DNA of 64,000 nt from QHXW01 sp035297145. GTDB taxonomy: Bacteria; Acidobacteriota; Terriglobia; Bryobacterales; Bryobacteraceae. The notes beneath the pieces were generated by a model, which had not been told where the DNA came from, searched no databases, and worked only from the letters and a program-made list of their open reading frames with translations. The stretch is from the NCBI GenBank assembly GCA_035297145.1, contig DATGZN010000035.1:23137-87136 (forward strand). The letters are read 5' to 3'. Shown piece after piece: positions 26,666 through 37,721 of the stretch. The translations under genes and the position numbers were made by a program. The first letter of the stretch is position 1. Every line of letters begins with the position of its first letter.

Positions 26666-27619
26666 GCACCGCACGGTGTTTTGGCCAGTCCGTAACATTG
26701 GACGAAACGACTGAGATGCAGCTTGGCCGTTAGGTAAGCGGTGACTTGGACGAAACGGCAACCCGCGGAATTCACCAGCGTCGGTTTACTCCGGTTACGT
26801 CGATTCGGCGAATTGTATGTGAGACTATATTCCGCGTTCTCAGCCATGAGCGGAACCTCGGGCATTCCTCAGTGCCAAACCTGGATGCCCGAGCGCAGCT
26901 ATTCTTGCTATTCTCGCCAGTTGTAGCGGTTCAGTTCGAGCCGCACTCACCGCCGAAACTGGCCGTCGGACCCCACTAATGGTGGACCTGCGCGGCGCTT
27001 TGCTCACACATTGCTCACACGCGGAGAATTCACGTCGATAGGACGGCCGAATCGACCGGCACTCCTCCAAATAGAATCAAATAGATAAGGCGCGATCGGG
27101 TTTGATGGGATGGCATGCAACGGTTTCGATTCCCGCTAGCGCTACCAAGTTTTCATACAGTTGCAGGCAATGCGCTGGCACGCGAGAATGGCCAGAGCCA
27201 CGTAGCCACTTCGGGTTCCCAGGGATGAGTCACGTTCTCGACATGAACGGACGGCATATCCAGACATGCCGGGGGTCGCGCCGGAATCTATGTCTGGGCT
27301 CTTTAGGCAGCGTTACGTCCTTGTGCGACGCCATGGATTATTGCAAGGGCGTAGCGCTCCTAGCCGAGCGTACGCGGCGTTAGCAGTTTATCCGCGCGGT
27401 CGATCGATTTCGCTTTACATATGAAGTCCTGGTCGCTTGCCGCCAGGGCGCAGAACCCATTTGCACCGGATTCGCGCTACGACCAGGCACCACGAATCGC
27501 GATTGCCATTGTGTACCATCGGCACGCCAGGCGGTAAAATGATCGAGTTCCGATTCAATATTTTACTCTCAAGATCAGGTGAGCTGAAACAGTGCCCAGG
27601 AACTATCTGGAGTGCGCGC
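26666..27619. other. Gene-free stretch before the defence island, with a 12-bp direct repeat
   Basis: No convincing gene is seen over ~950 bases. The dodecamer TTGGACGAAACG occurs twice, at 26698-26709 and 26746-26757, right after the broken receptor. Around 27140 a tRNA-like 3'-terminal pattern (TTCGATTCCCGC ... CTACCA) appears, but its T-stem pairs poorly. This is where the island carrying the nuclease-NTPase genes could begin; the boundary is not proven. Confidence 0.35.
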
Positions 27620-30600
27620 GTGAATGAATCAACGGCCGGTGGAGCGGCGACAAACGCCGGAGTCTCATTTCAGAATCGAGTCGCGGCTTGGATAAGCGTT
27701 CGCATCCTCGCTGGGCAGGATGTTGCCCCGCTCTGGGGGCTTCCTACCGGAACAGCCTTGGAATTCCTGCGCTGCGAGACCGAGCAGCCGGTTGACGACA
27801 TTCTAGTTGGCACCTCAACATCCGGACATATTTTTATTCAAGTTAAACATACCGTCCGAATGGAGAAGGGGCCTACGTCGGGTATTGGCGCAGCAATCAA
27901 TCAATTTGTTCGTCAATTTGTGACCAGCAGAGCCCGCACCACTGCGACCCGGCCTTGGGAGCGCCCTCTCGATCCTGACCGAGATCGCCTCGTTCTGACA
28001 GTTGGCCCGGGAAGCTCTGGGGCGGTGGTGGAGACCCTCCCAGCCATCCTGGCGCGATTATCGAACTTGACCCCAGACCAGCCCGTAATGGACGCCGCGA
28101 CGACGCAAGTCGAGCGTCAAATCTGTGAGATTGTTCTGGAACATGTCGAACGCTCGTGGAAGGGAGTCGTCCAGACTGCTCCAGATGAGGCCGAACGACG
28201 TCAACTCCTCCGCCTGATTCGCATCCAGCGTCTGGATGTTGATGCCGACAGCCCAGGTGAGCGAGAAGCCATTAGCACGTTGGCGGGTCTCATTTCGCAA
28301 GCGGACAATACAGCCCCATTCCTAGCCTGGACAACCCTGATCGAGCTATGCGGACAGTTCGCTACATCCCGCTCAGGAGGAGATCGGGCGCGCCTCCAAA
28401 ATGCGCTGCTCCAGCGCGGCATTCAAATTGGTCCCGATACCAGATACGAAGCCGATATTGCCCGCCTCCGTAAGCTCGCTGTGACGGTCACAGCTGCGCT
28501 TGCGCAGCTTGCTGAAATCAGGATCGGTGAGACCACAATCAAGATCGACCGCGCCGTGGCACCAGCGCTTCGAGCCGCCGCTGCGAGTGGCTCCGTCGTC
28601 GTGATTGGCGATCCAGGGGCAGGAAAATCTGGCCAGCTGCACGATTTCGCTGCCACGCTCACGGCCTCCGGTGCCGACTTCGTCGTTCTGGCCGTCGATC
28701 GATTAGCGGCACAGAGTCTCTTCCAACTTCGAGACGAACTCGGCCTTCAGCACGATCTCGTTGATGTTCTTGTCAACTGGCCTGGAACTTCGCCGGGCTA
28801 TTTGATTATTGATGCGCTGGACTCAGCTCGGTCCGAGTCTGCCGCTGCTGGTATCGGTGAGCTCGTCGGCTCAATGATCCGGAATGGGGAGCGTTGGCGG
28901 GTCGTTGCCGCAGTTCGGAAGTTTGATCTCGCGAAAAGCTCGTCATTGCAGCCTCTTTTTGCGGGGCGGCCGCCTGAGCAACCGAGCCCTGACCCAGAAT
29001 TCCCACGCGTTCGTCATGTCAATGTCTCGGCCTTTGACCCCGCAGAAATCGCGCAGGTCTCGATTCAGAGTGCAATCCTAGGTGAAGTCCTCGCTCGTGC
29101 ACACGCCGCGTTAAAGGAGTTACTGCGGCTTCCTTTTAACCTCCGGCTTGTAGCTGACATGGTATCGGCAGGCCTTCCGATCGAGGAACTCAGTCCGATT
29201 CAAACGCAAATCAGCTTGTTGGACAAGTACTGGACGGCGAGAGTTGTCGGTAATGATCAAGCCGGGTACGTTCGCGAAAACATCCTCCGTGACGTAGCTC
29301 AGAAGATGACCGACCGACGTACGATGCGCGTCCATGTCGCTGAACTCGAAACGACCAGTACTCAAAATCCCGAGTTAGATGAGCTTCTGCGCAGACAGGT
29401 CCTTGTCCACTGGAGCCCGGTCCCCGGCGTGCGGCAGCGAGACGTTCTGGCCTTTGCCCACAACCTGCTATTCGATTATGCCGTTGGGCGATTGTTGTTT
29501 TTCTCCAATGGAGATCGCTTTATTCGATTCTTGGAAGCACCTGATGCAGACGCCGTGATGGCCATTCGGCCCAGCGTCGTCCTCTCTTTCCAGCACTATT
29601 GGTACCTGAGTTCGGACGTCTTCTGGGATCTGGTGCTCAGAATTGAGCGGCTCAGCGAATCGCCCGAGATCATCAGGTTAATAGGACCGACAGTAGCCAC
29701 AGAACTCGCCCGCGATGCTCGACAACTCCAGCCATTGATTGCCGCGATCCAACGGCGCGACCGGGCCGCACAAACGGCTTTCCGGCATTTGATCGGGTCT
29801 CTGCTAGCGTCGCCGGCCGACAGCTTTAGGGGGGCATCCGAGCCCGTGTGGGCAAATTTAGCAGAAGCCGTGTCAGCGACGCTTGAAGACGAGGCGGCAT
29901 ACGCGCTTGCAACGTTACTGAATCTCTTGATGAGTCCCTCTCCGCAGTCGATTGAGACGCGGGCACAGGTAGGCCGGGCTAGCCGGAACCTCCTTTCTTT
30001 TGTCCGTCGCCGGCCTCAGTACGAAAGTTGGCTCAGCCGTAATGCCCTGACGGCAGTTTGTCGTTCGTATTGCACGAGCGCTGCTGAGTCATCGATCCTC
30101 CTCCGGTCATGCTTTGACAGCGGTCTTCTCGAACATCATGGACATGAGGAAATCCCGACACTCGCGCGCGAGGCTGGCCCCGTTCTGGATTGCGATCCCG
30201 AATTTGTTGCAGAACTGTACAGGACGGCCTTTAGCCACATGGATACCAGCGAGGCGACCACTATCATCGGCGACGCCCAACGCATTCTCACGTTCACATC
30301 GACACGCAGGCAGGATTACGAGCTTGGCCGTTATCAGCTGGCAGAACTGTTTCCAGAGTTTGTCCGCAGGTATCCCGTAACCGCATTTAACGTACTCATC
30401 GTTGTAGTGGCAGCCTATATTCGAGCCACTCATTCAGGAGACTCCAATGAGCCCGATGAGGCGTTTGAGTTCTTTGGACGAACCGCGCACATTCGACGAG
30501 ACTACAGCGAGATTTGGGACTCTGGAGGTGCTTACTCTCACGCTACGCCCCTGCAGTTGCTCGATATTCTCGATTCCTACATCACAGGCCTGCCAGCAAC

Positions 30601-32545
30601 AGAAGCCAGCTATGAGGTGATCGATCAGTTTCTATCGGTGGTCGCTGAAAAGAATGTGTATGCGACCGTCTGGCGTCGAGTCCTTCGATCCGCAAGCCAC
30701 GCGGCTTCGACTTTAGGAAAGCGAGTGTGGCCGCTGGCGTGTGCAGTACCCATACTCACAGGTTTCGACACCTATCACGTTGCTGGGGAATACTTATCGG
30801 CAGCGTTTTCACTCTTAACGGAAGAACAGCGGCTTCGCATTGAAGAAGCTATCTTGAATATAGATGCTGGTGAATCAGCGCTTGTCGATAGCGATAGAAT
30901 TGCACGTCATCGTGATCGACTCCTTGGCTGTTTGCCGTTGGACAGTGTCATTGCCGCACGAACCAAGGCGCGCATTGTAGAGATGACCGCGGCAGGATCG
31001 GTGCCGCCGAACGAGCCAGCAGCGCGCATCACTGGCGGAGCAAGGCCGTATACGTCGGAAGACCATCTTGCACGCCGTGGCGTCCCAGTCGACGCACCTG
31101 CGAACCGCCACATTCAAGAACTCGAAAAAAAGATCGAGCCTTTCAATTCCCAACATCTGAACAGTCCCCCTACGCTGGATGAGATCAGCGCGATACTCTC
31201 GAACCTGTATGGATTGCGCGACGCCCTGAAGCCAGAAGTCGTTTCTGGTATTCATGAAGAACAAGCTGATTATGCATGGAGTGTGCTGGCCGAGGCCTGC
31301 GAAAGGATTGCTAGCAGCTCGTCAGACTGGCAGGCCGGAGGCTTGGGCGAATTTGTTCGCAGCACGCTATTAACTGCAGCCACGAACAGGGTTCCGCTTT
31401 ACACCGCTGATGATGACAAGCAGTTCAATAGGTCGCCGGCATGGGGTGGGCCTTCTGCCAGGATCTCTGCTGCAGCCGGACTCGTGCAGTTAAAGCCCCC
31501 ACTTTGTTCGTCTGAAGTGCACGATTCGATTCGCCACCTTGCGTCAGACAGAGTGCCAGCAGTTCGATATCAGATTGCCGCGCGTCTGTTGTCCCTGTAC
31601 CAACACAGTGCGGATTTAATGTGGGAGTTGTGCCGAGAGTTCGGCCGTAACGAGCTGAATCGTGGCGTATTATCCGCCGTAACCTCAGTATTTGCACGTC
31701 TCGCTGCGCGTTTTCCTGACGCCATAGTTCCGCTTGCGATTGATGTTTACCGTCGCCTGCAGAACGACGATGGACTCGATTCGCCGCTTGACCAATGCGT
31801 CTCGATCTTTCTCGGCCTGGCACTTTGGCAAGAGAATCCGATCTGCTCAGAGATCGTCGCCGATATCGTAGCGTCGCCTTCCAAGCATTCCCGGGATGCC
31901 CACCGGTTGGTGCTTGAGTTGGAACATAACTTAAATCCTGAGCCAGGAAGTGATCCAGCACGGGCTGAGAAAATTCGGCGAGAGTCGTTTCTACTGCTGA
32001 ATCGAATGGCTGAAAACGTTGTGGCCGAATCAGGCGTTCGCGAAAGGGGTGGTCGAGCTGTGGATGAGAATGTCCTTGAAGCGTGTGCCAAGATCGCCGA
32101 CACCATTGGGGCACGGCTTTATTTCGCTTCAGGTGCTTTCAAAGGTTCGAATTCCACTACGTATCCGATGACTCCGGAATCGCGACGCCAATTTTTTGCT
32201 GACTCGCGAACTATTATCCAGACTTTGAGCACTATCGCAATACCGTCGCTTACGCACCACTTGCTTGAGATTCTTGATCACTTTGCGGACGTCCAACCAC
32301 GTGCGATCCTGCTTGACTCGGCCTTGGTCTTAGAGGCAGCGAGAGGATCGCGCTATGCCACTGATTCAATGGCTGCCGATCTGGTAGCTAATATCGTGGA
32401 ACGATTCATTGCCGATCAGCGTGGCCTGTTGCGCGATGATGTCGAAGCCCGCAAGGCCCTCATTGGCATTCTCGATGAGTTCGTGCAGATGGGGTGGCCA
32501 AGAGCACAGCGTCTTGCGTATCGGCTGGGCGAGATCTATCGTTGA
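27620..32545 (+). CDS. Giant STAND-like NTPase with N-terminal PD-(D/E)XK-type nuclease
   Basis: 1641 residues from the GTG at 27620, which has GGAG seven bases upstream; an upstream ATG at 27539 is also open. The N-terminus (GGAATNAGVSFQNRVAAW) and the pair VDDILVG (D59, D60) with FIQVKHT (Q74-x-K76) form a PD-(D/E)XK nuclease core of the Cap4/DUF4297 kind. A P-loop follows at G330-S337 (GDPGAGKS) with Walker B YLIIDALDSA near 394. The last ~1000 residues are helical with no known repeat, probably a sensor/scaffold. This architecture is typical of STAND-type anti-phage proteins (Avs and relatives); the phage trigger is unknown. The next gene is coupled to it. Confidence 0.8.
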   Translation: MNESTAGGAATNAGVSFQNRVAAWISVRILAGQDVAPLWGLPTGTALEFLRCETEQPVDDILVGTSTSGHIFIQVKHTVRMEKGPTSGIGAAINQFVRQFVTSRARTTATRPWERPLDPDRDRLVLTVGPGSSGAVVETLPAILARLSNLTPDQPVMDAATTQVERQICEIVLEHVERSWKGVVQTAPDEAERRQLLRLIRIQRLDVDADSPGEREAISTLAGLISQADNTAPFLAWTTLIELCGQFATSRSGGDRARLQNALLQRGIQIGPDTRYEADIARLRKLAVTVTAALAQLAEIRIGETTIKIDRAVAPALRAAAASGSVVVIGDPGAGKSGQLHDFAATLTASGADFVVLAVDRLAAQSLFQLRDELGLQHDLVDVLVNWPGTSPGYLIIDALDSARSESAAAGIGELVGSMIRNGERWRVVAAVRKFDLAKSSSLQPLFAGRPPEQPSPDPEFPRVRHVNVSAFDPAEIAQVSIQSAILGEVLARAHAALKELLRLPFNLRLVADMVSAGLPIEELSPIQTQISLLDKYWTARVVGNDQAGYVRENILRDVAQKMTDRRTMRVHVAELETTSTQNPELDELLRRQVLVHWSPVPGVRQRDVLAFAHNLLFDYAVGRLLFFSNGDRFIRFLEAPDADAVMAIRPSVVLSFQHYWYLSSDVFWDLVLRIERLSESPEIIRLIGPTVATELARDARQLQPLIAAIQRRDRAAQTAFRHLIGSLLASPADSFRGASEPVWANLAEAVSATLEDEAAYALATLLNLLMSPSPQSIETRAQVGRASRNLLSFVRRRPQYESWLSRNALTAVCRSYCTSAAESSILLRSCFDSGLLEHHGHEEIPTLAREAGPVLDCDPEFVAELYRTAFSHMDTSEATTIIGDAQRILTFTSTRRQDYELGRYQLAELFPEFVRRYPVTAFNVLIVVVAAYIRATHSGDSNEPDEAFEFFGRTAHIRRDYSEIWDSGGAYSHATPLQLLDILDSYITGLPATEASYEVIDQFLSVVAEKNVYATVWRRVLRSASHAASTLGKRVWPLACAVPILTGFDTYHVAGEYLSAAFSLLTEEQRLRIEEAILNIDAGESALVDSDRIARHRDRLLGCLPLDSVIAARTKARIVEMTAAGSVPPNEPAARITGGARPYTSEDHLARRGVPVDAPANRHIQELEKKIEPFNSQHLNSPPTLDEISAILSNLYGLRDALKPEVVSGIHEEQADYAWSVLAEACERIASSSSDWQAGGLGEFVRSTLLTAATNRVPLYTADDDKQFNRSPAWGGPSARISAAAGLVQLKPPLCSSEVHDSIRHLASDRVPAVRYQIAARLLSLYQHSADLMWELCREFGRNELNRGVLSAVTSVFARLAARFPDAIVPLAIDVYRRLQNDDGLDSPLDQCVSIFLGLALWQENPICSEIVADIVASPSKHSRDAHRLVLELEHNLNPEPGSDPARAEKIRRESFLLLNRMAENVVAESGVRERGGRAVDENVLEACAKIADTIGARLYFASGAFKGSNSTTYPMTPESRRQFFADSRTIIQTLSTIAIPSLTHHLLEILDHFADVQPRAILLDSALVLEAARGSRYATDSMAADLVANIVERFIADQRGLLRDDVEARKALIGILDEFVQMGWPRAQRLAYRLGEIYR

Positions 32546-34068
32546 AACGAAACTGGACAGCCACGGAGTTCCAGCGAGATCTGGAGGTGTTGTGTGCCAA
32601 GTACAGCCAGGACTTCGTGAATGTAGCTGCTAAAGTTCGCACCGAGTATGTTGGGAAGTCGCCAGACGTCGAGAACGAGCGTGACCAACTACTCGAGGCT
32701 CACGTGCGGGTGTTCATTGATGGCCTGTTAGCATCTCTCAACTGGCAGACGGGCGTCGAAACGACTGGGAACACGAACTTGGTTCCGGAAGCGCCCATCT
32801 ATTCCGCGGAGCGGTCCAGAGTCCGTTTCCTTGATTACCTCGGCTTCGAGGCTGGAGAGCCTAAGAGGTCATTGTTGATCGTGGAGGCGAAGCGGCCAAG
32901 CAGTTGCTTGCCCCGCACTAGAGCTTCTGGCGCCGCTCCAGAGCCTCCCATCAACGCACTGATAAGCGGTCTTGGAGGGGCCGAGATGATAGAGGACTGG
33001 TCCTCGTGGCTTAAAACCGCAAGAGACTACGTTTCTTCGGCCGCGAAAATAGCCGATTATCCTCCCAGACGGATGGCAATTACGAACGGTGACTGGATGA
33101 TTGTGTTCACCGATCCTGATCAGACATTCTATCAGAATCGGCCCGACCCCGGTACCATCCGGGTGTTCGTCAACCGTAATGAGGTATTGCGCAATTATGC
33201 CGATGTATTTGCCTTGCTTGAGCACCAGCAGGTTCTGGGATCGGTTGCACCTTTGGCAGTTGAAGAACTTGCCTTTTACGCCACGGCGGCCGACATCGAC
33301 AGAGTACTCCATGGGTTAAGACTGATGTACCAAGTCGATCACGACTTCTACGCTGCGGTTCCGAATATAAAAGTGATGCCGGTGATACATCTGAGGACGA
33401 GACGCGGGGTGTGGCTCGTTGTCGAAGAGAGAGTCGCTGGCGAGGTAGTGCCGCAGAGTCCTGAGCACTTGACCGACCACTACGGCAGAATCTCCTCGAT
33501 GGCACTCGGACTTTTGGCTAAGGTCCACTCAGTCTTGGGCTTCACCCTGGCGCCTACTGAACTGGCGGAACACTATCATGAGTCCGAACCCGCGGACTAT
33601 CCGGTCGGACTTCTCGGGATTCGTCGCGTCTTAGGGACCACGCCTGAGGAGTACGTGATCGCCACGGGAAAGAACAGACACTATTTCACCCTCACGCCTA
33701 CGGTGGCCGCCTGCCCGCATCACGGTATAGACGAGAGTGAGAGGACTCCTCTTGGGGTGCCTGGTCAAAACATGGAGCCCAGAGCGTTTTTTATTCTCGG
33801 GCAGGATCAGCGGTGTTGCCACACCGGTGTGCATCGCGCGAAGCGCACTCTGCTGCAGCCCGATAATCGAGATCGTTCCGGGCCCAGAAGCAATGGCGAC
33901 ATGCATTCCTTTTGCGAAATATTCCCGTTCGAGGAATATCTATGCTGCCGGGTGTGTGTCTTTGAGGAAGTTTGCACAAGCGCGTCGGTGTTTATATTGC
34001 CATGTAAGCGAGATATGCCTACTCAGACCGCCATCGGACCGTGTAGCGAGGGCCCGGGAGGCGCCTGA
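32542..34068 (+). CDS. Second PD-(D/E)XK-like nuclease with Cys-rich tail, coupled to the STAND gene
   Basis: 508 residues from a TTG at 32542 whose last two bases are in the STAND stop (TTGA), so it is translated with that gene. It opens with helices like those of type I restriction R-subunit N-termini. The motif DYLGFEAGEPKRSLLIVEAK gives D98 and E115-x-K117, a PD-(D/E)XK core. The C-terminus is Cys-rich (Cys458, 468, 469, 472, 478 and 488 with nearby His), resembling a zinc cluster. No helicase domain follows, so it is not a whole restriction enzyme. Probably the effector or DNA-binding partner of the STAND protein; this is inference. Confidence 0.7.
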   Translation: MKRNWTATEFQRDLEVLCAKYSQDFVNVAAKVRTEYVGKSPDVENERDQLLEAHVRVFIDGLLASLNWQTGVETTGNTNLVPEAPIYSAERSRVRFLDYLGFEAGEPKRSLLIVEAKRPSSCLPRTRASGAAPEPPINALISGLGGAEMIEDWSSWLKTARDYVSSAAKIADYPPRRMAITNGDWMIVFTDPDQTFYQNRPDPGTIRVFVNRNEVLRNYADVFALLEHQQVLGSVAPLAVEELAFYATAADIDRVLHGLRLMYQVDHDFYAAVPNIKVMPVIHLRTRRGVWLVVEERVAGEVVPQSPEHLTDHYGRISSMALGLLAKVHSVLGFTLAPTELAEHYHESEPADYPVGLLGIRRVLGTTPEEYVIATGKNRHYFTLTPTVAACPHHGIDESERTPLGVPGQNMEPRAFFILGQDQRCCHTGVHRAKRTLLQPDNRDRSGPRSNGDMHSFCEIFPFEEYLCCRVCVFEEVCTSASVFILPCKRDMPTQTAIGPCSEGPGGA

Positions 34069-34137
34069 TTACTTCCGGCGACTCGGCATCGCTCCGGCAC
34101 CGACAAGTCTGCGAGCTGCTGGCACTAAAGAGAAAGC

Positions 34138-37100
34138 TTACGCACCGAGAGTATGCCTCCCTAGTAGTTTGCTGGCAGACGAAAGAAAATCAGGACCAGT
34201 AATCTGGCAGTGTGCACACGAGGTCGTACCAGCGGGGCTTATCTTGTTACACCAAATACATAGCCAACTAGGCGGGGTTTTAGCAAGAAGCTCCCGGATT
34301 CTCACCAGCGCTAGTGCATTCAGCGAACGCGAAATCGGCAGGGCTTCAATCACAGCAGTCCGGACCCATGCATCCCCATCGTTGAGAAACCAGTCCAGAA
34401 GGTCCTCGACCGGCATACCGGAATCCTTGGCGAGAGCTTCTGCCGCCACGCGTCGGACAATCGGGTCATCGAGAGCCTTCCAGAGCGAAGCCCTCTCCCG
34501 CCAGCCAGTATCCAGCTTCATCACCAGTTCGCCGGCGACGAGGCGGTTGAACGCCTCCCACGTGCGAATTCTCTCATCGACTCCTCTGACCACAAACTGA
34601 ACCAATGGACATGATGAAAGCGCTTCGGCTGCGACCTGTGCGATCCATCGAGTGCTGCCCAACAACCGAACAGCGATATCGAGAGAGGACTCTCGGTCAA
34701 CGAAACGCTCCCACCCCTGAAGACGGCGCTTCTTAGCACCACAAAAAAGAAGGCTTTCGGAATCGTGAGACTCTGCCTCCATAGCTAATGCAACTTCGGC
34801 TTCGGCCGCGACGGCGGGCCCTTCAAATCCGGCGAGGGTAGCGCACATGTGTACGAGAGCTCGTAGGTCCTCGCCGGCCGTACGCAGCGCAAGTTCAAGC
34901 TCCCCGACCGTCGTTTCTGAGTATCCCAGCGTGGCGATCAGATCGGCGATGTTGTCGAGCCGGCGGGCCTCAACGCCATTCAAGCTTCGTTTCTCGGCGA
35001 GGCCAATAAAGATCCGAAGGAATTCGCGCCACGCTTTGCGGTGCTCCTCATCCCGTGCCGTCCAGTCGTACATCAGGTAAGGCAGAGGCTCGCGTATAAG
35101 ATCAAAGCGCTTGATGCGCCCTAGCGCACTACTCACTGTCTGATGGAGGTGCAGATTTCCTTGCTTACCTGCCTCTGCAAATGCCGGCGCCAGATCCGGT
35201 CGCGCGGGAAGCATGCTGGTGGCCATTCGCGAAACCAGCTCCTGGACTTCGCGGGTGGACCGCCATCCTAATCCGCCTGCTCCTCGCCGACCTGCCCGCA
35301 TTTCGCTGCAAGCGTCCGCTAGAACTTGCGCAGGTTCAGGTATTGGTTCATTGCTGTGAAGTGCGGCGCCGGCACACACAAGGCGGTATCTCTGTTCTCC
35401 GAGAGTCGCGGCAAGGGCTTCTAGACAATGCATCTTCGTCTGGAACGAAACTGGGAGCCGAGCCACACTGTTCGCCACACTCCAGGCGCGATCGCGGCCA
35501 ACGCTCTGCTCGGTGAGGGCGACCGCTAGCGATTCGGCGGCTTCTGCGGAGACACTAGCTCCATCTAGCAGGCACTGGGAAGCCAAGCCCTGCCTTTCGA
35601 GACTGCCACTTGAGACTGCGCTGCGGACGACGATCTCGCAGACGGCGGGGGACAAAAGGGCGGCCAGTGTTACTGCTTCGGATACCGTCGCTTCCAATGC
35701 CAGTTCCGAAAGAAGTTTGTACTGCCGGTTCGGATCAAGCTCGATTATGTAACGGGCTGCGCCGGTTTCCGATAGTAGGGATATTCTGGGCCGCACGACT
35801 GGCTCGGGCCCGGAACTAACAAACGCGCCACTCTCATCCCAGAAGTGAAGTACGTCCTGCGCTGTGCTATCTGCGAAACCGGGAGCAAGTCCCCATGTAT
35901 CAGCGAGCCATCCAGACAATGCTGTAATCAGGACCTGTTGTACTGCCCCACCAGTGCGCAACAGGAGAAATCCAAGCTGAGAGAATGACCCACGAAGTGC
36001 TGAGACTGCTGCCGTGGATTGCAGGGCTCCGAGTTGGATTTCCCCGTGTCGCCTCTGGCTGATTTCCCAACGATCGAGAATGCTGTCTATGACGGCGGTA
36101 AGAACCTCGGCTCGATTTCCAGGCAGACTGTCCCGGCTAGGTTCCCCAGCCAGAACCGCCAACAGCACCGGTACGAGTGGGGTTTCTTTAAGCCTATCAT
36201 CGCGCTCAATTGCGTCGATGACCCATGCGGCTCGGCGGTCTTCCCAAGCTTTCGCGTCGACGAGTTCTGTGGAATTGTGGGCGGCGGCGGTGGCGATGAT
36301 GCGTCTGATCGTGTATTCGATATTTCTGGCAGGTGTCAGCGTTACTTCTCGAAATTGTAACGTCTTCCCAGCCGAGTACGCGCTGTCGCGTGTGGTAATA
36401 ATAATGTCCACGCCTGGGTGGACTGCCGCTAGCAGTTCGTCAACTTTGGCGGTTGCTGCAAACCTGCGCTCTCTCGTTTCATCAAGTCCGTCCAGAAGTA
36501 GCGCTAAATCTCCTGACTCAGCCCGACTGCGGAGTTCGAGTTCAAACAGCGATCGGTCGGCAACAGGCACCTCGCGCACGGCAAGCGTACAGAGCGCATC
36601 GAGCGGGGAGAGACTCCGCAACTCTCTCCACCAGTCGTCCATTTTCACTACGACGGGAAGAATGCCCTCTTCGTTCTTCGCGAGTTCCCCGGCCAAATGT
36701 GAGAGATCCGTCGTTTTGCCGCCGCCGGGTAGGCCTAGGCTAGCAGTAGAACCCGCCCGAACCGCTGAAAAGCTCGCATGAGAGGCCACCCGCTAGAGTC
36801 TCTATCACCCACGGCAACATGTGGATCGAGCTTGTTCGGGTCGTGCTCGAATAAGGGAAGTGGTGCACCGATTCCACGGAGGTCCATTCTGGTGGCACGG
36901 TCGATGAGAAGCTCCCGATAGCGGCGCAAAACCTGCCTTGTCGCCTCGGCGCGGGCGGCTGGAGTGCCGCCGGCGTCGGATCTGAATTGAATACCGCGCT
37001 TGTGTAGGCGATGACTCCATTCCAGAATTGGCAGCCCCAGCCTGTTCCTGGCGAGCTCTCTAGCTATCTCCTTGAGTTCCTTCCACGCATCCTCCGCCGT

Positions 37101-37721
37101 TTCCGGCCTAGCCAAAACGCCGCCCCTCATTAAGGTGATGCCTTCTAGCGCCAGGTCACTCTGAAATGGGGTCACTAGCGCGACTCTGTGCAACCGCTCT
37201 TTGTCGGCGAAGTGTAAGGCGGTGGCGTGAGCGCCAATAATGCGAAGCTTCTCGGCTTCCTTTGACGTGGGCAAACCGGCAATGGCCGACTTTGCGCGTA
37301 TAAGCGCAACTGAAAGGGCACGGACAGGAGCAGTCGAGCGCTTCACCGCGAGCAAAACACGGTCTCGTTCGGAAGAAAGCTCGCTGTTCTCAACGGCTTT
37401 GCACCACTGCGCCACCACAGAACGAAGTGTCGGATCGGCTTCGCCAACGTGGACGCTCAGCTTGCATTGCACAAATATTCGAGCGCCGTCCCTAAGCACA
37501 ATCTCGATGTCATCAACCGAGTTGTCTGTCTCGAAACTGACGCACACGGGAATTGCGGGCGAGAAATCAAGGCACGATAGAGAATGGCCAGCCAGACCTA
37601 ACGAGACAGCCCAAGCCGCGACCGAAGCTCGGAAATCGGCGCCGTCCTCGTTAGACGAGCCGCCGATAGCTCCGGAACTCGCGACCACAGGTGAGGTGGT
37701 CCGAGGTGTTTTCGATGGCAC
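34138..37721 (-). pseudogene. Nuclease-NACHT-zinc ribbon defence gene broken at its P-loop
   Basis: Two minus-strand frames form one protein of ~1190 residues. The first (37721-36735, 328 aa, GTG start) has a nuclease core like the neighbouring STAND protein: NSVDDIEIVL (D70, D71) and IFVQCKL (Q85-x-K87). It ends just as the strand GRVLLL reaches the P-loop. The second (34138 to ~36789) resumes at GLPGGGKTTDL (Walker A), then LALLLDGLDETRE (Walker B) and IIITTRDSAYS. It ends in a zinc ribbon, LCIWCNKISPAGTTSCAHC. A small indel within 36735-36745 separates them, so the NACHT NTPase cannot be made intact unless the reading is wrong. Likely an NLR-like anti-phage protein. Confidence 0.72.

Noticed and set aside
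33737..34600. Plus-strand ORF overlapping the end of the Cys-rich nuclease gene
   Set aside because: I considered it as the frameshifted end of that gene, but the annotated frame itself has a consistent Cys/His cluster to its stop, so no frameshift is needed.
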